NCBI GenBank assembly: GCA_965220875.1
Contig: OZ244849.1
Coordinates: 62,001 to 126,000 of the forward strand
DNA length: 64,000 bases
Source: WTFY01 sp965220875
Lineage (GTDB): Bacteria > Pseudomonadota > Gammaproteobacteria > UBA4575
Direction: 5' to 3'
A model generated the notes under the pieces. That model ran no database searches. It saw only the letters and a list, made by a program, of their open reading frames with translations, and had not been told where the DNA came from. Both the position numbers and the translations under genes were made by a program. Of this stretch, positions 34,612-44,842 are shown one piece after another. Positions within the stretch are counted from its first letter, which is position 1, and the number at the start of each line of letters is the position of its first letter.

Positions 34612-37600
34612 TCACGAGACGGCATGCATTTCAGCCGCTTCGTCAATATCCACCGATACGACTCTTGAAACCCCTGGCTCATTCATGGTGATACCCAGCA
34701 ACTGGCTTGCATACTCCATGGTGCTCTTGTTGTGAGTGATGGAAATGAACTGTACCTGCTCACTCATGTCTTTCAGCAATTCACAGTAGCGGGTGACATT
34801 CGCCTCGTCCAAGGGGGCATCCACCTCGTCCAGCAGGCAGAACGGGGCAGGATTCAGTTCAAACAGGGAAAAGATCAAGGCCACGGCAGTCAGTGCCTTT
34901 TCGCCACCTGACAAGAGGTGTATGGAAGTAAGACGTTTGCCGGGAGGACGTGCCATGACGGAAATTCCGGTGGTGAGCAGGTCATCCCCGGTCATTTCCA
35001 GGAATGCTTTCCCGCCTCCAAAAAGACGCGGATACATGCCCTGCAGGTGCTGGTTGACCCGATCAAAAATATCCTTGAAACGGTCCTGGGTTTCCTTGTC
35101 GATCTTGCGGATCGCGCGCTCGAGTGTCTCCAGGGCCTTCTTCAGGTCATCCTGCTGACTGTCTAGATACTCCTTGCGTTCACTGTGCTCCTCGAATTCA
35201 CTGATCGCTGCAAGATTGATGGGACCTAAACGTGCAATCTTTTGGGCTATGGACTGAACTTTTTCTTCCCATTCCGGCACCTCGGCATCTGCAGGCAACG
35301 CCTGAACGATCGATTCTATGGATGTCTCGTGATCCTCCAGCTGCTCCTCGATGGTTTTGCTGCGGACATTTGCTTCCTGCCAGGCAAGCTGCGCATTTCC
35401 CAGTTCCTCCTTCAGGCTTTCCTGCCTGCCCTGGATGACCATAAGGCTTTCCTGCCTGCCACGAATCGTCTCGTCCGTTGCGTGGAGTACGTTACGTGCT
35501 TCTGCCAGGCTGTGATTCACCTCGGTACGCTGTTCAACATATTCCTTGAGCTGTGACTCCATCTCCCCGAGCGGAGCATCACTCTCCTCTGTAGCGGCGA
35601 TCAGGGAAGCCGTGCGTTCCTGCAACTGCACGGTCTGCTCCTGCATTCTTGCCAGCGCCTCGCGCGTAGCCTGCAGGGAACTTCTGCTGGACTGCAGTTC
35701 CAGCGCCAGCTGATGGGCCGATTCCCGACTCGCAGCCTGCGTACTGCGTGCACTGTCCAGGCTGGATGCGATGGCATCCCGCTGCAATCGCAGGCTGTCG
35801 CGTTCGCCTTCCAGCTCTCCGAGGGCGCTCTCGGCCTGTATTCTGGAAGCCTTCGACCGGTCAAGTTCTTCCTGTACCCGGGATAGCTGCTGATCTACCT
35901 CTTCTGAATAATCCTGCAGCTGTCGTGCATGCTCGCGCTCCTGTTGCAGTGACGCCAGTTTCGCCTTGGCCCCTGCATGTGCTTCCCTTGCAGCATCCAG
36001 CCTAGCCTGGACGTCATCCCTTTTCCGCTCATCCTCACCCAGCTTCTCCCTGCAGGCTTCCAGTTCGGATGTCAAATCGGTGACAAGGCCATCCTGGGAT
36101 GAAATTTTTCCCTCCAGGAGCTCGATGTCCCGCTTGCGCTGCAGCACATTCCCCTGGTCCGCAGCCACCCGTGCGATACGTATCCAGTTGCCTCCCATCC
36201 AGATTCCTTCCCTGGTGATTACGGACTGACCCGGACCCAGCCGCTTGCGTCTGGCCAGCGCACCTTGCAGATCTTCGGCAATATGGATGTTTTCCAGAAA
36301 CTCCGCCAGGTCTACCGGCGCCTGAACCTTGGAAACCAGGGTATCGCTTGCTATGACAGAAGCAGCGGCACTGCCAGACTCCAGCATGAACAGGTGTCCG
36401 GTCTCGATCCGGCTGCATGAGGCAGCCACCTGCTCGATATCCTCCACGCAAACGGCCTGCAGGCATTCACTGAGCACGGTCTCTACTGCGCGCTCCCAGC
36501 CCGGTTCGGTTCTGATCGTCTGCATCAGGCGCGGCGCATCGACCAGGCCCTGGCTTTCGAGCCAGTGACTCACGGCCTGTTCCTCGCCGGACACGACTTT
36601 CTGCATGGCCAGCAGGGAAGCATGCCGAACCTGCAAATCCTGCAGATTCCCGCGGGCTTCCTGAACCTGGTCCACGAGCCTTTGGCTTGCAGTACGACCC
36701 TCACTGATCCTGCCTGTCAGCTTGTCCAGCAGCGCAGACAACTCCTGGCACGCCGCACTGGTCTCACTGACACCTGACTCCGCAGTGGTTTCATCAGGCT
36801 GCAGACGGCTTACATACAGGTCAGAGGCCAGCCGTGCCCTGCGTCCCGTGAGTTGTTCAAGCTGGGATTCCAGGTAAAGGATGCGTGAAGCCTCGATTTC
36901 CTGCGCCTGGCCGGGACCGGCCATTTTCGCCATCAGTGCTTCCCAGGCCTGCTGCCACGAGGCCATTTTTGACTCGGCTTCATCCAGGTCCTCCGAATGC
37001 GTGTCCAGCATTTCACGGGCAGCTTCCAGTTGCGGTTCCATTTCGTCAATCCTGGCCTGCAGCCTGCCTACCTTGGCCTGGTCTTCCCTGAATGCACTCT
37101 CAACCCGTGCCTGTGACTCGTGAACCTGGCCAAGTTCCTCTCCATAACGATCACTCATCTCCCTGGCATGGCGAATGGCCTGCTCAATGCGAGAGATCTC
37201 GCCGCCCAGCCTGTAAAACTCTCCCTGTGTGCTGGAAATTCTTTCTTCTTCCTCGCCGCGGCGCAAACGAAGCGCGTCCATCTCGGCCTCTATGGCACGA
37301 ATCTCCGCCACCGCTTTTTCAATTTCCGTCTTTTTATGCGCTACGGACTGCCTGAGGGTTTCAACCCGTTCCTGCTGCGCCTGCCAACGCAATGCCAGGA
37401 GTTCATTTCCGGCCTGGCGCTCATTCTCCCTCAGCATCTTGTAATGCTCGGCAGCCCTCGCCTGGCGTTTCAGGTGTCCAATCCGCTTGCTGATCTCTTC
37501 CATGACATCGTTTAGACGTTCCAGGTTTTCGCAGGTATGCCGGATACGGTTCTCGGTTTCCCGACGCCGTTCCTTGTACTTGGAAATTCCCGCCGCCTCT

Positions 37601-38091
37601 TCGAGATAGACCCGCAACTCGTCCGGCTTGGTATCGATGAGCCTCGATATCATCCCCTGCTCGATAATGGCATAGCTGTTCGGGCCAAGGCCGGTACCCA
37701 GAAACAGGTCAACGACGTCCCTGCGCCGGCACCTGGTGCCGTTCAGAAAATATTTGGACTGTCCGTCACGGACCACCTGCCTGCGTACCGATATCTCATT
37801 GTAGGAAGAATACTGTCCGCCAAGCTTTCCCTCCCTGTTGTCGAATACCAGTTCAACCGACGCCTGCCCCGAAGGGCTGCGTGCAGAAGAGCCGTTGAAA
37901 ATCACGTCTTCCATGGTAATTCCGCGCAGATGGCGGCTGCTTTCACCCATCACCCAGCGTACGGCGTCAATGATGTTGGATTTGCCGCATCCATTGGGAC
38001 CCACGATACCCACCATGGAAGTCGGAAAGAAAAATGTAGTAGGGTCTACGAAAGACTTGAATCCGGAGATTTTTACTGAATTAAGTCGCAT
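34612..38091 (-). CDS. smc: Chromosome segregation protein SMC
   Basis: The 1159-residue condensin-type ATPase compacts and separates chromosomes. The N-terminal head has Walker A GIVGPNGCGKSNIIDAVRW; long coiled coils flank a hinge at about residues 510-620; the C-terminal head has the ABC signature LLSGGEKALTAVALIFSLF and Walker B CLLDEVDAPLDEAN. Length fits bacterial SMC. It is first in the smc-zipA-ligA group and is transcribed divergently from queF across about 53 bp. Confidence 0.98.
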   Translation of the reverse strand: MRLNSVKISGFKSFVDPTTFFFPTSMVGIVGPNGCGKSNIIDAVRWVMGESSRHLRGITMEDVIFNGSSARSPSGQASVELVFDNREGKLGGQYSSYNEISVRRQVVRDGQSKYFLNGTRCRRRDVVDLFLGTGLGPNSYAIIEQGMISRLIDTKPDELRVYLEEAAGISKYKERRRETENRIRHTCENLERLNDVMEEISKRIGHLKRQARAAEHYKMLRENERQAGNELLALRWQAQQERVETLRQSVAHKKTEIEKAVAEIRAIEAEMDALRLRRGEEEERISSTQGEFYRLGGEISRIEQAIRHAREMSDRYGEELGQVHESQARVESAFREDQAKVGRLQARIDEMEPQLEAAREMLDTHSEDLDEAESKMASWQQAWEALMAKMAGPGQAQEIEASRILYLESQLEQLTGRRARLASDLYVSRLQPDETTAESGVSETSAACQELSALLDKLTGRISEGRTASQRLVDQVQEARGNLQDLQVRHASLLAMQKVVSGEEQAVSHWLESQGLVDAPRLMQTIRTEPGWERAVETVLSECLQAVCVEDIEQVAASCSRIETGHLFMLESGSAAASVIASDTLVSKVQAPVDLAEFLENIHIAEDLQGALARRKRLGPGQSVITREGIWMGGNWIRIARVAADQGNVLQRKRDIELLEGKISSQDGLVTDLTSELEACREKLGEDERKRDDVQARLDAAREAHAGAKAKLASLQQEREHARQLQDYSEEVDQQLSRVQEELDRSKASRIQAESALGELEGERDSLRLQRDAIASSLDSARSTQAASRESAHQLALELQSSRSSLQATREALARMQEQTVQLQERTASLIAATEESDAPLGEMESQLKEYVEQRTEVNHSLAEARNVLHATDETIRGRQESLMVIQGRQESLKEELGNAQLAWQEANVRSKTIEEQLEDHETSIESIVQALPADAEVPEWEEKVQSIAQKIARLGPINLAAISEFEEHSERKEYLDSQQDDLKKALETLERAIRKIDKETQDRFKDIFDRVNQHLQGMYPRLFGGGKAFLEMTGDDLLTTGISVMARPPGKRLTSIHLLSGGEKALTAVALIFSLFELNPAPFCLLDEVDAPLDEANVTRYCELLKDMSEQVQFISITHNKSTMEYASQLLGITMNEPGVSRVVSVDIDEAAEMHAVS

Positions 38092-38144
38092 CTACGCCGC
38101 ATCGCCTATAATGGGCAACCTGAGTGTACCGGATCCGATCACAA

Positions 38145-38540
38145 ATGCCTGACCACTCCCATTATCTAGATACATTTGAAAACCCGCAACCCGGCCATGA
38201 CTACACGGTCCGCCTGCAAATACAGGAATTTACCTGCCTGTGCCCACTGACAGGCCAGCCGGACTTCGCCCGGTTCCTGATCGAGTATGTACCAGACAGG
38301 CTATGTGTGGAACTGAAATCTCTCAAACTGTACATGAGTTCTTTTCGAGATGAAGGCCTGTTCCATGAAGCAATAACAAACCAGATTCTAAGCGATTTTG
38401 CGGCATTGCTAAAGCCCCGGTTTTTACGTGTCACTGCGGATTTCAATATACGGGGGGGAATCTGCACGCAGGTAGCAGTGGAATACCGGAAGGAGGGCTG
38501 GCAATGTGCCGGGCCGGTGGTCCTTCCCGGAGAAACCTAG
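38145..38540 (+). CDS. queF: NADPH-dependent 7-cyano-7-deazaguanine reductase QueF (short form)
   Basis: QueF reduces preQ0 to preQ1 in queuosine synthesis. The 131-residue product (ATG at 38145) is the short unimodular type. The catalytic cysteine and aspartate are in FTCLCPLTGQPDFA, and LKSLKLYMSSFRDEGLFHEA is the NADPH/substrate motif. The other queuosine genes tgt and queA lie at 55.6-57.8 kb. Confidence 0.95.
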   Translation: MPDHSHYLDTFENPQPGHDYTVRLQIQEFTCLCPLTGQPDFARFLIEYVPDRLCVELKSLKLYMSSFRDEGLFHEAITNQILSDFAALLKPRFLRVTADFNIRGGICTQVAVEYRKEGWQCAGPVVLPGET

Positions 38541-38570
38541 CCTCCCGGACAAGGCTGTACTGCAGCGGGT

Positions 38571-39965
38571 TCATGAATTCTTCATCTTGCGCTTCCGGGT
38601 CCGTTGCTGCCTGGGTGTCAGGGTGTTTCTCCTGCCGGAATATGGATTGTCTGGCTGCCGGAAATCCAGCTTGACGGGGGTCCCGGTCAACTGGAGCACC
38701 CTGCGGAAATAGTTTTCCAGGTAACGCCTGTAGGAACCCGGAATCCTGCCGACCTGGTTACCGTAAATGGCAAACGTGGGAGGCCTGATCCCCGTTTGCG
38801 TGGCATACTTGAGCCTGATCCTTTTCCCCCGGACGAGTGGCGGCTGAAAAGCCTCCAGGGCTTCCTGCAACAGGCGTGTCATGTCCGGTGTGCTGATACG
38901 GATGCTGGACGCCGCATGCGCACGAGTCACTGCCCGCATCAGCTTTGAGATCCCTTCGCCGCTCTTCGCAGAGATCAGCAGCTGCTCTGCAAAATCGAGA
39001 AAATTCAGCTTGAGATCCAGCCCCTTCCGGATTCCCTCGTGATCTTCCTTCGAACAGGCATCCGTTTTGTTGATCGCCACAACCAGTGCCCGGCCACTGT
39101 CCAGTACTGTGCTGGCCAGCCGGGCATCCTGCTCTGCAAAATCCTGTGTGCCGTCCAGCATGAGAATCACAACATGAGCCGCTTCGATCGCCTGTAGCGT
39201 CTTCACTACACTGAACTTTTCAATCATGTCCCGTACGCGGCTGCGCCGTCGCACGCCGGCCGTATCGATGAGTTCAAATGTCGTGCCTGATCTTTCCACG
39301 CGCACGGCAATGCTGTCCCGGGTCGTGCCGGGCACGTCAGACGTGATGAAGCGCTCTTCATGCAGCAGGGCGTTTGCAAGTGTCGACTTGCCTACATTGG
39401 GCCTTCCTGCAATGGCTACCCGGATCACGCCTTCATCGTCCTCGTCCTGCCTGGACGGCGGCTCGGGCAAAAGCTTGCCCGCTGCATCAAGAGCCTCCTG
39501 CACGCCCTTGCCTGTTTTTGCGGAAACCTCGAAGACATCCTTGGCCCCCAGGGCTGAAAATTCGCTTGCCAGGAGGTTTGCCAATCCCGAGTCAGCCTTG
39601 TTGACGATCACGAATACCTTGTGGCCAGAACGCCGCAGCTCGGTGTAGATCTCCTGATCCTGCGGCACCAGCCCCTGAAGGCCGTCTACCAGAAAAAATA
39701 CCAGGTCCGATTCTTCCACGGCCTGCCAGGCCTGCGAGGCGATGGAATGTCGAAGCCCGTCTTCGTGCTGTGCGCCTGCGGGCTCGATCCCTCCCGTATC
39801 AATCACGATGTAGCGGTTATCGAACCTTCTTGTAGTGCCGTGGATACGGTCGCGAGTAAGTCCGGGCCGGTCCGCGACCAGCGCATCCTTTGTGAGGGTG
39901 AGGAAGTTGAACAATGTCGACTTGCCTACATTGGAACGCCCGACAAGGGCAAGTACGGGTTTCAC
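38571..39965 (-). CDS. der: Ribosome biogenesis GTPase Der (EngA)
   Basis: Der is a double-GTPase needed for 50S subunit maturation. The 464-residue protein has two G domains in tandem, each with a P-loop (ALVGRSNVGKSTLFNFL near residue 6 and AIAGRPNVGKSTLANALL near residue 185), the respective DRPG/DVPGTTRDS switches and NKAD/NKTD motifs, then a C-terminal KH-like domain and a basic tail (RQQRTRKRKMKNS). It is last in the hisS-yfgM-bamB-der series, 164 bp after bamB. Confidence 0.97.
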   Translation of the reverse strand: MKPVLALVGRSNVGKSTLFNFLTLTKDALVADRPGLTRDRIHGTTRRFDNRYIVIDTGGIEPAGAQHEDGLRHSIASQAWQAVEESDLVFFLVDGLQGLVPQDQEIYTELRRSGHKVFVIVNKADSGLANLLASEFSALGAKDVFEVSAKTGKGVQEALDAAGKLLPEPPSRQDEDDEGVIRVAIAGRPNVGKSTLANALLHEERFITSDVPGTTRDSIAVRVERSGTTFELIDTAGVRRRSRVRDMIEKFSVVKTLQAIEAAHVVILMLDGTQDFAEQDARLASTVLDSGRALVVAINKTDACSKEDHEGIRKGLDLKLNFLDFAEQLLISAKSGEGISKLMRAVTRAHAASSIRISTPDMTRLLQEALEAFQPPLVRGKRIRLKYATQTGIRPPTFAIYGNQVGRIPGSYRRYLENYFRRVLQLTGTPVKLDFRQPDNPYSGRRNTLTPRQQRTRKRKMKNS

Positions 39966-40129
39966 GGGTCGTTACGAACGGTCACAGCTGACGGGCCCCT
40001 ATTGTATCGGAAGCGATTTGCACTTTGCATCCTGCAGTCTCACGACAAGGTGAAACCCCCGCCATTCCTGGATCCCGGGACAGGCTTCAAGACTTTCGGT
40101 GCAGTTCGGCTTGCACGAAATGCGGCTGG

Positions 40130-41359
40130 TCAGGGGTACTGGAGTACTTCAAACGATCCGTCCTGAGCAAACACGTACGCGTATTGTCCTGCAATGACAG
40201 GGGTACATTCTATCGCGTCTCCGGATACCTTGTAACGCCCGGCCACTTGCCCGTCTTTCTTGGACAGCCAGTGCACGTAACCCTTGAAGTCCCCAACAAC
40301 GATATGGTCACCCATGGCCACCGGAGCCGTCAGGGACCGGTACAGGAGCTTGTCCTGCCGCCACAGGGTAGCCCCTGATGTCCTGTCAAGCGCCCAGATA
40401 CTGCTCTCCTCGTCCACCACGTACACACGGGATTCATCCACTCCCAGGCCGGCATGGGATGACATATCCCGAGCCCACTTCATCCTGCCGGTCACCATGT
40501 CGATTGCTACTGCGCGACCATTGAAATTTACGGCATAGGCCACGTCATCCAGATAGACAATTTCACCGTCGATGTCTGCAATACGGTCCAGTTCAGATCT
40601 TCCGGTAGGCATGGATACCGTGTTTCTCCACACTTCTTCACCGTCCAGCAGGCTAAGTGCCACCAGTTTGCCATCGTCATAGCCCACCAGCACGGCACTG
40701 CCGGCAATCTTCGGCTGGCTTGCGCCGCGCAGCGTAAGCAAAGGTGGGCTGCGGCTCGCTTTCCAGGCCACATCCCCGTTGCCTACATCGAGAGCAAATA
40801 CAACGCTGTCGTTGGTGCGGGCAATGATGACGCCATGTTTGACACTTGAAAATTTCAGCACTTCGCTGCTCAGCGAGGCACGCCAGACCTCCTCGCCATC
40901 GAGACTGTTCAGTGCTATGACCGATCCGCTCTCGGTTCCGACCACCACGATTTCGTCACCTCCATTGACGCCTCCTGAAATCTGTTCCTGTATGGCCACC
41001 GACCAAATGCGTTTTCCGTTGGACAGATCCCAGGCCTCGATGCGGTTTTCCGCGCCCGCGACATACACCCGGTCTCCCGATATGAATGGCTGTAAGCTGT
41101 GGTAGATGTTTTCAGGACTGCCGATTGAGTTGCTCCAGACCGATTTCACCTTCAGGGACTCCGGGCCAAGATCGATCAGGTCGGCTGGCGCTCTGGGCTC
41201 TTTTTCCCGGCCCAGCCACTGCTTCGGCTTGTCGAGCACACTGCTGCAGGCAGCCAGCTGCAAGCTGCAGCCCACAACCCATACCAGGGCCAGAATTCGC
41301 AAAACATGTCCGGACCCTGCAGGCCTGGCCGGTTCCCTGCATTCAGTTTCCAAGGTCAT
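40130..41359 (-). CDS. bamB: Outer-membrane assembly lipoprotein BamB
   Basis: BamB is the beta-propeller lipoprotein of the BAM complex, which inserts outer-membrane proteins. The 409-residue product has a lipobox ending LQLAAC (Cys about 38) and then PQQ-like propeller repeats such as GKRIWSVAIQEQISGGVNG and NGDVAWKASRSPPLL. The frame overlaps the end of yfgM by 17 bases; the signal region begins about 18 residues in, so the true start may be slightly downstream. Order yfgM-bamB-der is conserved. Confidence 0.93.
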   Translation of the reverse strand: MTLETECREPARPAGSGHVLRILALVWVVGCSLQLAACSSVLDKPKQWLGREKEPRAPADLIDLGPESLKVKSVWSNSIGSPENIYHSLQPFISGDRVYVAGAENRIEAWDLSNGKRIWSVAIQEQISGGVNGGDEIVVVGTESGSVIALNSLDGEEVWRASLSSEVLKFSSVKHGVIIARTNDSVVFALDVGNGDVAWKASRSPPLLTLRGASQPKIAGSAVLVGYDDGKLVALSLLDGEEVWRNTVSMPTGRSELDRIADIDGEIVYLDDVAYAVNFNGRAVAIDMVTGRMKWARDMSSHAGLGVDESRVYVVDEESSIWALDRTSGATLWRQDKLLYRSLTAPVAMGDHIVVGDFKGYVHWLSKKDGQVAGRYKVSGDAIECTPVIAGQYAYVFAQDGSFEVLQYP

Positions 41360-41966
41360 TGCGCTTCATCTGCAGGAATTCAACACCCGCCGCCTGTCCA
41401 GACTTCATGGCCTCGTCGTACTCGTGGCGGGCCTGCTTGAGTTCGCCTTTGGCAACCAGTATGTCCCCGCGAATTTCATGTGCAAGCGAGACAAATGTCC
41501 CGGGAAATTCCCGGTCAATCACTGCATAGGCATCATCCGGCCTGTCATCCGCCAGCAGTACGCGCGCCAGCCTGAGTCTTGCGATATCCCTGACAGGCTT
41601 CTGGTCACTATGCCTGATGACCCAGTCCAGACTTTCGGCGGATGCCGGCAAGTCTCCCTTGGCGGCATGCATCTTGGCTTCCTGCAGGGCGGTCAGCACG
41701 GCATAGGGAGAAGAGGCAAACCTGTCCCGCAACGCCTCGGCCTGCATCTCGAAAGACCGGGTATCTCCCTGCTGCAGCAGTCCATGAACCACAGCATAGG
41801 CGTCGGAGGCATCAAAAGCCCGTGATGCCTGGTACCAGCTCCAGCCTCGCCACCCTCCCAGTGCGCCAGCTGCCAGCACTACGCCGATGATTACCGCTGT
41901 GCCATTCTCTTTCCACCATCTTTTGAGGGCTTCGACCTGCTGTTCTTCCGTTTCAAATCGAGTCAT
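41343..41966 (-). CDS. yfgM: YfgM family TPR protein, inner-membrane chaperone ancillary to SecYEG
   Basis: The 207-residue protein has a short cytosolic start (TEEQQVEALKRWWKENG), one membrane helix (AVIIGVVLAAGALGGWRGWSW) and periplasmic tetratricopeptide repeats. YfgM associates with the Sec translocon and periplasmic chaperones. Its start overlaps the hisS stop by four bases, and it runs 17 bases into the bamB frame, so the three genes are probably co-translated. Confidence 0.9.
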   Translation of the reverse strand: MTRFETEEQQVEALKRWWKENGTAVIIGVVLAAGALGGWRGWSWYQASRAFDASDAYAVVHGLLQQGDTRSFEMQAEALRDRFASSPYAVLTALQEAKMHAAKGDLPASAESLDWVIRHSDQKPVRDIARLRLARVLLADDRPDDAYAVIDREFPGTFVSLAHEIRGDILVAKGELKQARHEYDEAMKSGQAAGVEFLQMKRNDLGN

Positions 41967-43249
41967 GATTTTGGCCCTTCTGTGCTGAGTTGTTTGTCCA
42001 GATAAGACACCAGATTTTCCTGGGACACCGTCTCCTGGTCACGCTGTTCCCTCAGAAACTTCACGCTTATCGTACCGCGATCGAGTTCGTCCTCGGCCAG
42101 GATGAGGGCAAGTCTTGCCATGGACCTGTCTGCCCGTTTCATCTGTGCTTTCATACTGCCACCGCCACAGTTTACGATTAAAGACAATGAAGGCAACTGC
42201 TCCCGCAACCTGCCCGCGATTCTCATCCCTTCATGGCTTGCCTGGTCACCGGCCAGTACCATGTAGGCATCAATTCCGGTATCGTCAGTCCATGATGCCT
42301 CCAGCAGGGACATGAGCCTTTCCAGGCCGATCGCGAAACCTGCAGCAGGATACGGCTTGCCCCCAAGCTGGTCGACCAGTCCATCATACCTGCCCCCGGC
42401 GCAGATCGTCGCCTGGGCACCCAGTTCAGGTACCACCCACTCAAAAACTGTCTTGCTGTAGTAATCCAGCCCGCGAACCAGTTGCGGGTTAACGTGATAC
42501 TGGATGCCTGCAGTATGAAGCAGTGCCTTCAGACCCTCAAAATGTTCGAGTGACTCCGGGTCCAGATGCTCTGACAAGCTGGGGGCGTTGCGAATTACAT
42601 CCTGGATATCCGGGTTCTTGCTGTCCAGTATACGCATGGGATTGGTGTGAAGACGCTGCTGTTCCTGTGCACCCAGCCTGCTTTCATGCTGCTCCAGGTA
42701 CTCGGTCAGGGTTGCCCGGTAACTCTGCCGGGCCTGCAGGGTACCGAGGCTGTTGATCTCCAGCACGGGTCCGGTCGGCAAGCCGATTCTTTGCCACATT
42801 TGCTGACACATGACCATGAGTTCCGCATCGATATCCGGCCCGGCCAGTCCAAATGTTTCCGCTCCGATCTGGTGAAACTGGCGATAGCGTCCTTTTTGCG
42901 GGCGTTCATGACGAAAGAACGGACCACCGTACCAGAGCCTTACAGGCTGACCATGCAGAATTCCTTGCTGAAGCCCGGCCCGCACGCAGCCAGCCGTACC
43001 CTCGGGCCGCAGTGTCAGGCTGTCCCCGTTGCGATCCTCAAAGGTATACATTTCCTTTTCTACAACATCGGTCACCTCGCCCAGTGACCTCCTGAACAGC
43101 TCGGTCTGCTCCAGGACAGGCAGCCTCACTTCCAGGTAACCGTATTGCCGTAACACATCCTGCAGCGAATGCTCAAGGTCCCGCAGCATGCGGCTCGATG
43201 GCGGCAGCACGTCATGCATTCCTCGAATGGATTGAATCCGATCGGACAT
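41963..43249 (-). CDS. hisS: Histidyl-tRNA synthetase
   Basis: This class II synthetase charges tRNA-His. The 428-residue product has motif 2 (GPFFRHERPQKGRYRQFHQIG), the histidine-binding loop LVRGLDYYSKTVFEWV and motif 3 (AAGFAIGLERLMSLL), then the anticodon-binding domain. It begins MSDRIQSIRGMHDVLPP. It precedes yfgM with a four-base overlap and follows rodZ by 29 bp. Confidence 0.97.
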   Translation of the reverse strand: MSDRIQSIRGMHDVLPPSSRMLRDLEHSLQDVLRQYGYLEVRLPVLEQTELFRRSLGEVTDVVEKEMYTFEDRNGDSLTLRPEGTAGCVRAGLQQGILHGQPVRLWYGGPFFRHERPQKGRYRQFHQIGAETFGLAGPDIDAELMVMCQQMWQRIGLPTGPVLEINSLGTLQARQSYRATLTEYLEQHESRLGAQEQQRLHTNPMRILDSKNPDIQDVIRNAPSLSEHLDPESLEHFEGLKALLHTAGIQYHVNPQLVRGLDYYSKTVFEWVVPELGAQATICAGGRYDGLVDQLGGKPYPAAGFAIGLERLMSLLEASWTDDTGIDAYMVLAGDQASHEGMRIAGRLREQLPSLSLIVNCGGGSMKAQMKRADRSMARLALILAEDELDRGTISVKFLREQRDQETVSQENLVSYLDKQLSTEGPKS

Positions 43250-43278
43250 CGTCTTTCCCGTTTCCAGAAAACCGGAAC

Positions 43279-44472
43279 TTATTCGAACAGGCTGTCCGAA
43301 AGCCTGAATATTGCCACTTGTTTTCTCCTTACGAACCGGGAATGGTCAAACTGCTTCCCATTCACTTCAAGCAATACACCAGGAGAGTTACCCAAAATTA
43401 TTTGAAACGGAGCCTTTCCCTGCACTTTCAAGGTACCCCCTTCCCGAAACAGGTCCTGCACAAGCAGCCTGAGGTCTGCATCCTTCACTTCAACCCAGCA
43501 TTCTTCCAAAAAGGTAAGCGAAAAAGACTCCTGCCCTGACTGCAGGGCAGCCTCGCTGCCACTGGCCAATGTCTCCGTCGTCAACTCATTCGCTGGATAT
43601 TCATCATGCCTTCCTGCCGCTGCGTTACCCACGTCTTCCTCCGGATAGGATGGCTCCAGGGACGACGGGGTCGCATCCTCTGCCATTCCCCCTTCTTCGT
43701 CCTGCACAATACCTTGCGCCTCGGCGTGATCCGTTTCACCTTCGTTTTCCGCTTCACCATGAGATACTTCTGCCAAACCCGCTGCAGGATCTGCCTGGTC
43801 AACGTGTTCACTTCCATGCGATGGAATGTCGTCTGCTACCGGACTTGGCATGACCTGGGAATCCGGCACTCCGGCGTGGACTGCTGCTGGAGCAGGATCG
43901 CCAAAATGTTCAGAAATGTCAGCAGGCAATTCCGATTCTGCCTCGGGAACCTCATTTTCGGCAAGGTACACTTCCTGCAGTTTCTTGTAGCCTTGCCAGG
44001 CGGCATACAGTCCTACCAGAAGTACAAGCAATATCGCAATTTTCCATAGCACACGTGACCTGAAACCAGTCCTCCTGCGCGATCGGGAGTAATACCCGAA
44101 CTCGTTGCTATACTGCCTGTCAAACATGCGGCTCACGTTCTTGGGCGAGATCTTTACAATCCTGGCATACATGCGCAGGTGATCATGTATATGGGGAGGC
44201 TCCGGCAGGCTGCGAAGATCATCGTTTTCCAATGCCTGGATCGTTCCGACCAGGACATTCATCTGTGCTGCGACTTCAGACTGACTGAGCCCGGCACGTT
44301 CACGTGCCTCAGCCAACAGGCCGCCGACACTGGTCTTTTGATTTCTAGGATCCTGTTCTGTGCCAGTACGGGAACTGCCTTCCTGTGCATCATCAGCGGA
44401 AGGACCTTGGGATTCAGGTGCGCGAATAGATTTCGTGTTGCGCAAAGAAGAATTTGATTTCGCGTTTGGCAT
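43279..44472 (-). CDS. rodZ: RodZ-like cytoskeletal/cell-shape protein
   Basis: The 397-residue protein has an N-terminal Xre-type helix-turn-helix (EARERAGLSQSEVAAQMNV, about residues 55-115), a basic juxtamembrane patch, one membrane helix (VLWKIAILLVLLVGLYAAW), a long acidic low-complexity linker and a C-terminal DUF4115 periplasmic domain (FLEECWVEVKDADLRLL). RodZ links MreB to the membrane for rod shape. The frame overlaps the ndk 3' end by 59 bases; because the first ~48 residues are low-complexity, the real start may lie inside. Confidence 0.9.
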   Translation of the reverse strand: MPNAKSNSSLRNTKSIRAPESQGPSADDAQEGSSRTGTEQDPRNQKTSVGGLLAEARERAGLSQSEVAAQMNVLVGTIQALENDDLRSLPEPPHIHDHLRMYARIVKISPKNVSRMFDRQYSNEFGYYSRSRRRTGFRSRVLWKIAILLVLLVGLYAAWQGYKKLQEVYLAENEVPEAESELPADISEHFGDPAPAAVHAGVPDSQVMPSPVADDIPSHGSEHVDQADPAAGLAEVSHGEAENEGETDHAEAQGIVQDEEGGMAEDATPSSLEPSYPEEDVGNAAAGRHDEYPANELTTETLASGSEAALQSGQESFSLTFLEECWVEVKDADLRLLVQDLFREGGTLKVQGKAPFQIILGNSPGVLLEVNGKQFDHSRFVRRKQVAIFRLSDSLFE

Positions 44473-44842
44473 TTTTCAAGGAGTCTGAACCATGCACTGC
44501 ATTGTTCTTTGTTGAAGTTGCAAATTTTGCACGTATGGTCCCGGGTTCAGCATTACCAAACATCGTTGCTCCCATCACTTCACGGTAACGATTTATGGCA
44601 TCTTCAGCTTCCAGGACCTGCACAAGTACCGGACCAGACGTCATAAAGGCCACCAAGTCATGGTAGAAGGGCTTGCCTTGGTGAATCACATAAAAAGCAC
44701 GTGCCTGTACACGGCTCATTCTCAACATTTTTGCCGCAACAATCAATAAACCTGCCTCTTCTATCTGGGTATTGATGATTCCTATCAGGTTATTCTCAAC
44801 TGCATCAGGTTTAATGATGGACAAAGTGCGTTCCATTGCCAT
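44414..44842 (-). CDS. ndk: Nucleoside diphosphate kinase
   Basis: Ndk transfers phosphate between nucleoside di- and triphosphates. The 142-residue product has the active histidine in NNAVHGSDSLKNAKREI and the start MAMERTLSIIKPDAV. Length is standard. In many gammaproteobacteria rlmN, pilW/pilF and ispG lie between ndk, rodZ and hisS; here ndk is directly followed by rodZ. Confidence 0.97.
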   Translation of the reverse strand: MAMERTLSIIKPDAVENNLIGIINTQIEEAGLLIVAAKMLRMSRVQARAFYVIHQGKPFYHDLVAFMTSGPVLVQVLEAEDAINRYREVMGATMFGNAEPGTIRAKFATSTKNNAVHGSDSLKNAKREIKFFFAQHEIYSRT

